Assembly: GCF_020520425.1 (NCBI RefSeq)
Contig: NC_079490.1
Location: 6,634,001 to 6,698,000 of the forward strand
Length of the DNA: 64,000 nt
Source of the DNA: Spinacia oleracea
Taxonomy: Eukaryota; Streptophyta; Magnoliopsida; Caryophyllales; Amaranthaceae
Direction: 5' to 3'
The notes beneath the pieces were generated by a model that had not been told where the DNA came from, did not search any database, and saw nothing but the letters and a program-made list of their open reading frames with translations. A program made the translations under genes and the position numbers. Below are positions 20,575 through 32,600 of this stretch, piece by piece (within the stretch, counting starts at the first letter, position 1; each line of letters opens with the position of its first letter).

Positions 20575-23250
20575 ACCTCTCCTATACGCAACTATTTTGT
20601 TTTTAAAGAAGAAGAAAACTATTAGTGATTTATTAGTGGTGCTACTAGTTTTCCATTAACTTTTGACTAATTGATTAGCAATTGACCATATTTAATAGTA
20701 CTGCTGCCTGCTGTATGCCTGTATTACAGAGCAATTTCGTCATGTATTTTTGTATTTTTGTTTATAAGCAAATTCGTCATGTTTTAGAATCTAATATAAT
20801 AATATAATAAAATAATCAAATCAATTATAAATTTCGTATATAATCACGCATAAAAAGAAATAGGGTGACATCGGTGTATAACGTCTCTAGACTTTAGCCT
20901 AGGAAGCACAACCTCACACCTTAATTCCCATAATTCTCGTCTTTTTATACTATGAGTTGAAGTGCTCTACCAAGTCAGAATACTTTTTGAGTTGATCGAA
21001 TTAGTGGACTAAACGGTTTAAAAGTGGGGTAATGAATGAACGACAATTGAAACTCCTTCCTCAAAATGCCCCTAACTTGTATACGAGTGTAATATGAAGA
21101 TCTCGTTTCCATTACGGAGTACTTGAAAATATCAGCAAGAGGACTACCATGATCTTTTGACCTAGCTAGAGCACAAGATGGTAATTTCTCGTTCCATAAC
21201 ATAAGTTTCAAGTATATTTGTGGCTTGTCACAATATTGAACAGGCTCTAAAGTATCAACCAGCATTTAAAGATGACATTGGGTCGGGCTGAACAGGAGCA
21301 TAGCACGACTCAACACGATCCAACACAAGCACAAGTCTTGAGCCGTGGGTTGGGCTATCGTATATTTTGGGAAAAGCACTATAAGACGTGACACAACAAG
21401 ACATGTTACATGTAGTGAAATCAGATTTACGTAAAAAGGACCGATGCAACGAGAGGGTTTGTAACCCGACCTGCATGAAACAAGTGTGCTTGGCATGGAC
21501 CAAGCTCGTTAAAGCACAAGGCTTGCGGTCTCAACACAAAGCACGACTCGATTCGCCAATGTTGCCCACATCCATTTTTACAACTATCTCCCTTGCATAT
21601 AGGGAAAAACAGTCTCTTAGAAGTCTTAAGTTCTAGAACAAGTCCAACTATTCATCACAAAAATCAACCTTCAAAGTTACTACTTGTATTATTGCTTATT
21701 GCATTACAAATTTTGTCCCCTTCAAAGATGAAGTTAAGTCAACCCCAACCATTTTTGACCATTCAACTTCTTCAAGGATCATTCGTAAATTTTCATTTAA
21801 ATACAGTAAATCATCAATTATAATATGGGAAAGAAAAAAACCTCCTGAATCATGTGAGTTAACAACTCTAAACCACGTCGATTAATTAAAAATAAACAAC
21901 TCAATAATAGGGATTAGGGATTCCCAAAGCAAAATCTGAATCCCTCAATTTTTATGGGAATAATTTAAATGGATTTTCAAGGTTTCTAGAATTTAAACAA
22001 CGTGTTTTTCATTCTTTAACAAGAATAGAAATTAATTTAATTTTGACAGCCAAAGAAGAAACCTTGCTTTGGAATCAGATTCTCACTCTGACAAAACTGC
22101 TTAATCAACTACTATCTTTCAAGAACAACCTTGAGGGAAACTAAGGAACGAGGAAAATAAACATAAAAAACGCGATGATTTTTCCAAAACAATATTTACC
22201 CTCGTCGAGTGTACTTTCCTCGGGAAATTTTCATCCGCGACCCAGTTAGATGTTAGGAATAGGGGCTTAAAAAGTCTGCAATCAAAGGGAATACATGAAT
22301 TAACAAGAAGGAACATAAGAAGACTTTACATGGAAACTCAGAGATCCTGGTGAAAACCACCAACCTCGAAGTCTCATACTCCATATAAATTCTTACAGCT
22401 TTTTACTTAAAGAACCTAACACAGTAAGACCCTGTTCTTTTGAGCTGAGCTGAGCTGAAGTGAACTGAATTTTAACTAAACTAAACTGAATGATATGAAA
22501 TCATATTAACATATTTACAATCCTAGGATATTGGACAAGATTAGGAAACATATTCTCAAGTCAGTAAGAAGCTGGTAAAACCTGACTAACACGAACATGC
22601 CAAAACAAACACGGACATGTAGACATTCACAGAACCTTCCAGGAACTTCCTGCAGGCTGCAGTCCTGTGCTGCTTCTTCGCTTGCTCGCTGTGTTGTTAT
22701 TTCAAGCTAATGCCTCTTAATCTCACCTTGTCCCGCGACTACCTCTTAACACTTTTCTGATGATCATTCAAACATCTCAGCATCAAAAACAAGGTTACAC
22801 AATAGAAGATTTTACTCCCATTCTACCCTATATAACTAAAGATTTACCATAAAACCTCTGTTACCCGGACTCTTCATTTTACCTCGAATACCCCGTGTCG
22901 GAACCTCGACATCCAGACATAGGTATAGACATTTTGACACTTCATTTTGGACCAAATTCATGCCAATTTTTTTCACAAAATAGCCGTGTCGGACACGTAT
23001 CCTTGTCCGATATGGGTATCCAAGTCCGGGTAACATAGCATAAAAACTAAAATGCCCTCACCAGTAATTGTATTCTTCTCATGCTCACCTCCATAAATAC
23101 TCTTTAAGATAGTGGGGTAAATTTTGAATTCGAAATATAACCATAATCTAGTTTTGTTTAAGTACATTTGGCTATTATTTCCAAACAGATAGAGTACTTA
23201 AGAAAATGAATCACCACAAGCTGACAACTCAAGTAACACGATATACCTAG
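20575..23250. other. Gene-free spacer with degraded repeats
   Basis: No supported gene. 21270-21560 has degraded CACGACTC/GGGTCGGGC words like the GC-rich hAT-type repeats. About 22431-22510 is a MITE-end fragment of the GAGCTGAGCTGA family. The rest is anonymous. Confidence 0.4.
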
Positions 23251-23261
23251 AATATAGAAAC

Positions 23262-23345
23262 CATGAGATCTTGGCCTAGTTTATTAGGTCTCAGGTTCGA
23301 ATCCCCCGTTCCCCCAACTGGTCTTTGCACCTTTGCACCTCATAC
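23262..23345 (+). mobile_element. SINE/tRNA-derived fragment
   Basis: CAGGTTCGAATCCCCCG matches a pol III B box, preceded by ATGAGATCTTGGCCTAG, which could be a weak A box. Short and without a clear tail, so probably a SINE fragment. Confidence 0.35.
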
Positions 23346-23677
23346 TGACAAAAACAATGATGCCTAATCTTAAAAGGAAAAGAAAAGAAACAAAAAAGAT
23401 GGTTTACAATTATTTCTTGTCATGATTGTGATATGTCCTTGATAACCACATGCAATATCAAAGAGTCATCAGTGATCTTCTCTATGTTAGGTGGTCAACA
23501 AGGACACCATCACACCAACCCATAATCAATGTCATTAACAATTCAATTAAACTACGTACGACAGTAACACACAATCACCTCACGAAACATGTGATTGACG
23601 TTGATATCCTGATAGTACTCCATATGAGTTAACTGGTGAAAAGAGACAGTTAGGGGGAAAGAAGAAAACGTACTTAA

Positions 23678-26600
23678 TTAGTCTTCCACCCATTGAACTC
23701 CGTGTTTTGCCCAGAGATAGCACGCTCCTTCCGGACCTCTTCCTCCTACGTCATACAATTCCGGACAAACGTTGTTCTTGCTGATATCTTGAAGGACGGG
23801 AGTGAGAATATTCCATGCAGCAGCGAGCTCATCGCTTCTCATGAACAGATGGTTGTCTCCGTCTATAACATCGAGAATAAGGTGCTCATATGAATCGGGC
23901 ACCTCAGCATTGTACCTAGAGATTGAACATACTCGAGTTAGAATAAGACGGATACATTATGCTCGGTGGGTGCCGGACAGTAGGACACTAATTAACCAAA
24001 AACAGGAAGATCAATGCTTTGGTATTTGCATGTACATGTATCATTATCATTATCATAACCCCATTGCCTCAAAGAGGCTCCCGCAAAAAGCGGGGTAAGG
24101 GAGGTCGGACGTGCGCAACCTTACCCCTGCAATTTGAAGAGAGATTGTTTCCAATTGACCCAAAAGCGATAACGGGAAGACAACGGGACGACCATCTTCT
24201 ACTTCATGGAAAGGAAGCGAAGAGGTTTTAAGAGCCATTTTGATTTAGTCCATTACATCCCACAGCCAAAAGAACAAATGAATCTTTGACTCCATCGGAA
24301 ATGGACAGATTGCATGTACATGTATGACAAAGGAAACTCCAAAATTATCCTCCTTCCTCTTACGATAGGTCTATGTTTAGCTACGGGATAGCAACTGACA
24401 CCCATAATTTTAATTTTTTTTTTCTTAAAAGTGAAAAAAGATGAAAAATATTATGCCATTTTCTCCTCTGAAATAATTATACCACTGCATATGTTTACCC
24501 ATGCACTTCTGCTTTCCACTTTTCTTATTTTCCAAAAACTTTTAAGCAATACTATTAAGAAGTTCAACTATGTTTTGTTGCTAAAAATAGTGGTTATAGA
24601 CTTATTGTTGTCATGGACCATGAATTTTGCCACCCTTCATACAATTCTTAGATGCCCCCTTTTTCCTATGTCGATATCATAACTTTGGATACTGAACCAT
24701 GTCCCTGTATTTTATTTTCAAGTTAAAGAAGTTCTATGTCAGACTCTTGAATCCATACCTAAAACTGTCACTTAAATCTTGGATTTGAGCATCATACCAT
24801 GATACAATCAATCAGAGCATAAGATGTACTTCGCATCATTTATGAGAGATTCTAATGAACATAATCTTACTTGTCTTTGTAAAGCAAATTTAGTTCTGAA
24901 GTATCCAGATGCAAACTTAAGCCAGGAACCTTGTTATTGACTCTGATTAAGATGGCCTCGTCAGGAACGTCTTGCAATATCAATTCATTAGTGGCAAGGT
25001 CAATACTATGCCCCATACGCCCTCTGTAAATGTTTCCTGGAACATGGTCAAACTGTATACGTATTTCCATCCTGCAAATACAAGTCCACTAAGGTTAAGA
25101 ATCCAATATCAAGCCACTTGGAAGATCATCACAGTTAAGAGCGCGATTGGTTTTTCTAGTACAGTTGAACATGGTTAGATTTGATAGATGTACAAGAAAG
25201 TTCTAGTAAGAAAAAAATTCTTACCTAATGGCAACTCATTCATTACTCTAGCAAGTTGCCTTTGGAGGCTGTTCAGAAATCCTTCAAGAATCAACTTGAG
25301 TACAGTAAATTTCAAGTTTTCTTATATTATATTTATGACTGCATCAAGATCCATATGTTACCAAATATTAGACTAATAAATTCCTCTTCGTGCTACTACC
25401 CGTTCTTTTTTGTTGGTTACGCCTTCCATTTAACCCCATTCCTTTTTATTCGTTACACTTCACTTTAACCCCACATGCAAAACTCACTTTCCTACTTTTT
25501 CTTACACATAACCCACTTACAACGCCATCGTTCCTACTTTTCCTAACATAAACACCACCAAGTACTAACAACACTCTCTTTCTTACACTTGAACCGTTCC
25601 CACAATCTCCCTCCTACTCTACTAAATATGTGTATCTAGTAACAGTACCATGAAAAAAAAGGGAACATAATATCTCTAACAATCAGTTCTACACTTGCTA
25701 CATTTTTTCCACTATGTGGCTCACCTTTCACCCACTTTCTAATCTGATGGATTCGGTGGTTCCAGAAGAGATGAAAGCATAAAGGGAAAGGACATCCTAA
25801 CAGTCACAAAGTTGAAGACTTTGTCTGCCCCCACATTAAAAATTGTCACCATTGATGGTTGGGAAGGCTTTGACACAGTGACCCTAATCAATCATCATCA
25901 AGAACACGGTATAACAGTATTAATCATCCCAAAAATTATTCTTTGAGAATATTTTTAAAAAATTTAGCATCTCAACGCAGTAGACCTAGCTTTGACTGTC
26001 CATAAACTAACAAGAAATATGAGTTCATACGATAAATAGAAATGAAGGCAAAACTTCATCTATAATCACGTAAAACTGTAAAAGTGACCCTTTTGGGAAT
26101 TCACCAAATATTTGTGCATCTCAAAGTGGTAGGGCCTATCTTTAACTGTCTCCATAAGCAAACAAGAAGTTGAAAAACAATAATTGGAAATGAAGGCACT
26201 TCTTCTACTGAAGATTGATAGATCACCTCTGGGTACTTGCCTTCAATATCCATCACATTCTAATTGTTTCTTCCGTCACATAGGAGGAGAAACTACCAGC
26301 TAAGGATAAGACACAACTCAGGATGTTTAATTAATCAAAGTTCATTTTACCATGGAGAGTTTAGTGCAAATTACTAGAAGACATTCACTCAAATGTTTAA
26401 TTAACCAGCAATTATCAAGTATAAACATACCTGTGTGAGGTGAGTCCTGTCCCAGCTCTAATCAGAAATGGTACACCGTCCCATCGTGCATTATTGATAT
26501 ACAAAGCTGCTGCAAAGAACGTAGGGGTATTTGATGTCACAGAGACGTCCGTTTTGTCTTTGGACATAGCCTTATGTTGTCCAAGAATGACATCTTTAGG

Positions 26601-29600
26601 TTCCAATTTACCAATTGACCTCAGAACCTTGACCTACAAACATCCTTAGCTGTAAAGAATTTTGCTTGCATATTATGATGCTAAGGGCTATAGTATAACA
26701 GACTTAAAGAGTAGCACACCTTCTCATTTCGGATATCCTCACCATCAAGACTTATAGGAGTTTCCATGGCAAGAAGTGCTACCATTTGAAGGATATGACT
26801 ATGAACCAACTCTCGGATGACTCCATAATCATCAGGATACCTGCACATGAAGGAATTTCCAAAGGATATGAATAGGAGAAGACAAAAGCTGGATTAGAAT
26901 TAGCAAGATGGAATGATGGATCTATGTTGCCTTGATTGACTCTCCAAACTCAGTTTCTCGGATAGAATAACCTACACAAAATTACTCAAAAAATCAAGCT
27001 TTCTATTTCTAGAGCACATAATAAGGCATAAAGCCTACTTAAAGAGAAGAAGATAGATACCTGCACATTACGTATGTATTTACGACTCCATAATGGCTCA
27101 AAAACTAGATTAGAGAACCTTAAAACAGTAAGGTTTTCTATAAGATTTCTTCCCAGAAGATGATCCATCCTGCAAAAAAACATGTTATTAGGTATATTGA
27201 ACTACTTAAAGAACAACCATCACATAACAGCAAGACTACATGATGTTAATAATTTAATATACACCTGTATAATTGCTTCTCCTCAAATTTCAAAAGAAGA
27301 GAATCCGTCAACATTTTAGAAGACAATGCATCAAAGCCAAAGGGTTTTTCAACTACTAAACGGTTCCATCCTTTTCTTGTTTGAGCTTTATCAGCAATAC
27401 AGGTCGCAACATCTAACACCGCTTCCTGTGGCACTGACAGGTAAAAGATCCGGTTTGCTCCACGTGCTCCCTGAAAATAGACGGCTTACATTATTTAACT
27501 TCAAATGTTCCACTAAAGATCTCACAATTTAATAAAAGAGACTTTGTCCATCTCTCTTATATTCGTTTTAATCTCAAATCTGAAACAAGAGAGGTGTTAC
27601 CTCTAATTGCTCCATTTTTGCATTGAGCTTCAAGATTCCTTCTTGGTTGTCAAAACCTTCGTCAACGTAGAACGTCCTACTAAGAAAAGAGTCTATTTTG
27701 CTCCCACAGTTCTCCCTGCAAAATGAATGAACGGGTAACAGGGTGACGCATACAGCTACATGTAACTAATTTATAGTTAGAAAAGATACGAGAAAAATAC
27801 AGGAGTGAAGATAATCCACCATGTTCCAAACCCCAAATCACTCTTCCTTCCCCCAAAAAAAGAGGATATTCACACAATGTAGAAAGAAGAAGAGGAAGAC
27901 GAAGGACTTAAATGGAACAGGATGCAACATGGAGAATTTTTACCTCACAAAAGCTGTTTTACCCAAGTTATTCTATAGCAAGCACACTACAAAAGTTTTC
28001 CGCAAACAAGAAGGTGAGTCAAGCTATTGTTTTCAGTTGTAGAGAAAAGTAGACAAGTTATCTTTTCTGTTTTCGTCGATTAATTTAGAAAAAATATTGT
28101 TCACAAACAATGTTTGCTTCTCCATAGCTTTGTATTAAAATATTCACTTCACAAAAGACCTATATTAAGATAAGAACTACAACATACCTTCTAGAAAAAG
28201 TTTCTGTTAGCCAGAGTTACCTGCCTATAGACTATAGTAAATTAGGGACATAATTTATTCCACATCACCAACCTCCAGCAGGCCGAGGCAAACATAATAT
28301 TCCAATGGGCAATGCCAAGTAACCTTCTTTGTCAGATTAGTTTGCCTGCTTTCAATACCTTTGGGAGAGAAAACATTTGAGCCTAATAGATCAAACTAAA
28401 CAAGATAGACTTTTCCAATTAAATCCTCCCTGTATGGGATAAGACTCTAGTTGATCGCCTCCAAGCTCTAGAAATGAGTCAATGACCTTTTTCAACCAAA
28501 GGCGTGCACTGACTTTTTCACTTTTCCTAGTGGTCAATGTGACCGCCAATTTATAGGGAATATCCCTCACATGCAACTGCTATAATCTCAAATTTTCACT
28601 CTTCTCCTCCTGAGAACTCCTCCAAAGTAGAAGCTTCTCTTAGGCAGATGGAACTGAAACCCTGAGGTCCAGAAGCAGCAAACTTTGGACCGGCAGACAC
28701 AAACTGAAACTGAATATTCCTGAGTGCACAGCTGGTTGGGTCTACTATTCCCTAATCTTTTCATTGACTGGGTAATTATGAGAACATGTTGAAGAAGCAA
28801 ACTATTTTACGTACTTTTTATATTCTTGTGTGCCCCTTCTTCAGAAAAATACAGTTTATGTAGGATAAAAGCTATTCAAAGTAGTATTTTATGGTATCGT
28901 GACAAGATAAACAGTGGCAGCAATCTTCTAATCTCAAGTTTTGTTCCCCTGAAAAGTTCAAGTGGGTTTTATTGATCATTATTTTCTTTCAAATACTTGA
29001 GAATAGAAGAACTAATGATGTGAATCTCTTAAGCTCAGCCCTCAATTTTAGTGGGAGAATGCTTTCTTCAATTTTCAGCTACTTGGTCAAGGAAGTTAAG
29101 CATTTAAGAGCCAACTCTACCCGAATGTTGCTTCAACCTTTTAATATCATTCATATTTGGACCTGCTACTAACATATCATCGACATAAAGTAGTAAGATG
29201 ATATAAGTGGACTGATATCTTTTTAATGTAGCAACAATGGTTAGCTTTGCACTTCTGGAAATCTTCCTTGTACATAAAGCTATCAAACTTTTTATACCAT
29301 TGTCTCGGGGCTTGTTTTAGGCCATACAAACTTTTCTTAAGTTTGCACACCATATTTTCTTTCCTATTTTCTAAAAAACCTTCTGGTTGATGCATATATA
29401 TATATATATATCTCTTCATCAAGATCTCCATGAAGAAACGCAGTCTTCACATCTAATTGCTCAAGATTATATCTTCAATGGCAACAATTCTCAACACTGT
29501 TCTGATGGTGGTATTTAGTTTCACAACAGGTGCAAAAATCTCATTGTAGTCAACTCCTTTTTTCTGTTGGAATTCTTTGACTACTAATCGAGCTTTGTAT

Positions 29601-32600
29601 CTCTTGGAACCATCATGCTCCTTTTCTCACTCGATATACCCTACCCATTCATTGCGAAGGGCTTTCTTACTTATGGGTAACTCAACTAGTTCCCATGTCT
29701 GGTTTGAGATCAAACATTGCATCTCATCTTTCATTGTAAGCTCCCACTTGCTAGCTTCAATGGTCTGACATGTTTCATCATATCATTCAGGCTCTCTCTC
29801 TCATCAGTCAATAACAGATAATTCATATATTTTCTGTTTGGCACATGTGGACGAGTAGTCCTGCTCAATATTGGCGATGGACTAGAAGGTTGTGGCATGT
29901 TGGACTATGGTATAGTGATTTATCCAATTGATTCATCTTGTTGAGGTTCCCTTACATTGACTTTGTCATTGTACTATCTGGAACATAATCTTCATCAACA
30001 AACATTGGCCCACTCTGTACTGGGTCGCTAGAGTCAGTTTTGTGTCTATCCTTGTAGAAAACTCTTTCATTGAAAATTACATCCCTAGTACGGAAACACC
30101 TTTTTGTTTTCATCATCCCGGATGCGGTATCCAAACTCATCCCCACCATAGTTAATGAAAGTACATTTCTTAAATTTAGGATCAAACTTATGCCTGCCTT
30201 GATCACTAATATGCACATATTCTACACAACGAATACCTTTAAGTGAGATAAACTTATCTTTTTTCCACTCCATACCTCTTCTGGTATTTTGTATTCTAAC
30301 GGAGTTGATGGTCCTCGGTTGATCAAGTAAGTTGTTGTATGGACTGTTTCTGCCAGAATTGCTTCGGTAAACCTGAATGTATACGAATGCTTCTGGCTCT
30401 TTCTGTCAATGTTCGGTTCATAGGCTCAGCTACACCATTATGTTGAGGTGTACCAGGTATGGTTCTCTCCATCCTTATTCCATGCTCATAACAAAATTTC
30501 TTGAACGTGGTGTCTTCATATTCACCACCATTGTTAGTTCTGAACTTTTTGAACCTGTCTCATTTTCAACCATAGTTTTCCGTCTCTTGAAAGATTAAAA
30601 CATTTTAGATTTATGTTTTAGAAAGTAAGCTCATACCTTCCGAGAATGATCATCAATAAAAGTGACAAAGTAGTGCTTTACTCCGATGGATGAAGTAGTT
30701 CGGTACCAAACATCAGAGTGAACAAACTCCAACTTTTCCTTCTTTGGGGTTCTACCACTAGTCTGAAAGCTTACCCTCTTCTGCTTTCCAAGTATGCACT
30801 CCTCGCACATGTCTACTTCAACACATTGTAACTCTGGAAATTTTCCTTTCGAATGCATAAGCTTCATCCCTTTCTCCCTCACGTGGCCAAGTCTTTGGTG
30901 CCACAATTTGGAATTTTTATTTCCCGATGCAACTGCATTTGAATAACATGCCCCTGCTGTCATGTAAAGAGTACCACTCTTTTTACCATGAGCAACTGTC
31001 ATAGCACCTTTTGATATCTTTCAATTATCACCTCGGAATTTTGTAGTGTAGCCTTTGCTAGCCAACTGCCCGACTGAGACCAAGTTCTTTCTTAGGTCGG
31101 GAATATGCCTAACATCTTTCGGCTCCCAAACTTACCCATTTAACTTAATCTTCACTACACCTTTACCAACAATATCACAAGGCTGATCATCACCGAGATA
31201 TACTTTTCCAAGGTTTCCAGGGACATACCTCTCGAAGAAATCTTAGCGTGGAATGATGCTCCAGAGTCTAACACCCAAGACTCTTCTTTGCTCTCCAGAT
31301 AGCATATCAATGTATCATCTCCTTCTAAGGTAGAAGTAATATTTGTTTCTGCCTTCGCTTCTTGATTTTTCGGTGCACTCTTACACTGATTTTTGTAGTG
31401 TCTGGTCTTCCCACAATTCCAACACTCGATTGTCTTTGAGCTCGTTGAATTATTGGGAGTCCTTGATTTTGATCTCCAATTTATGGATTTACCTCGATAG
31501 CTTGATCTTCCACGTTCATTCCTTCTGGTTTTATTTCTTCCTCTTGACTCTGTATACAATACTGAAGAGGTTGATGATTCATCCGACTCTCTCCGTCGGA
31601 TCTCTTCACTAAGAACCAGATCACGAACGTCGTCAAATTTCAACTTGTTACTTACTGACGAGCTACTCACAAATGTGACTGTAGCATTCCAGCTATCTAG
31701 TAATGAAGACAAAAGTATCAATGCTCGAAACTTCATCTTCAAAAACTATTTCGACTGAACTTAATTGAGTTATGACTGAATTAAGTTCATTGAGGTGTTG
31801 AGCTACCGATGCACCTTCGTCATCCCCAAATTGAATAATCGCCTCATTAAATGAACTTTATTAGAGGTTGATGGCTTCTCATAAATATTCGAGAGAGCTT
31901 TCATAAGACCTGTCGTGGTCTTTTCTTTTGCTATATTAAAAGCAACATTGCGCGATAACATTAATCGGACAACTCCGAGGGCTTGTCTGTCGAGAAGATT
32001 CCAATTTTCATCTTTCATATGAATTCCCCATGGCTTAGTTTTCGAGAGAGGTTCATAAAGCTTTTCCTGGTACAGGTAATCTTTGATCTGCATCTTCCAA
32101 AAACCGAAATCTGCACCATCGAATTTCTCGAGTTTTATCTTTCCTTTATTCGCAGCCATTGCTCCTGAGGATTCGTCGATGGATACGAACATAATTTACC
32201 AAATCGACTTTGATACCATTGGTTAGGAAATTATGCAATTTTCCTTATGAATCAGATTAGTAGGAATAATAATAATATTCAAAATAAAACACACATAAAT
32301 AAATTAATTATCTGACAAGTGTTATTATCACTAAATACGCTGGAAAAATTTTACTGAAAAGATAAATAATACACAAGTGTGTGAACACTTATTGTAACTC
32401 ACAACCCACACGCACCCAATTACACCTAAGAACTTTTCTCTAAAAATTCTCTTAAAGTTTTTCTCTCTCTCTGCTTTGTGTTTTCTTTTTGTTTTGGGAT
32501 GATATGAAATGAAAAACAAAAACTTAATTTATAGTTTTTCTAAAACAATATTACCACCTGGTTTTTAGCAAATGATAATAATCGTCATTTTAATTTAGTA

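Noticed and set aside
20266-20659. Gly/Trp/Pro-rich ORFs
   Set aside because: Come from the GGGGCGGG subterminal repeats of the hAT element.
21255-21503. 82-codon minus-strand ORF with Cys/His residues
   Set aside because: Overlaps degraded CACGACTC repeats; no domain and no splice or family support.
24053-24238. 61-codon minus-strand ORF in G6PD intron 11
   Set aside because: Lies on the TS-like SINE body; not a gene.
29104-31742. Treating the several Copia ORFs as separate host genes
   Set aside because: They carry gag, zinc knuckle, protease, integrase and reverse-transcriptase motifs in Copia order and belong to one decayed element.
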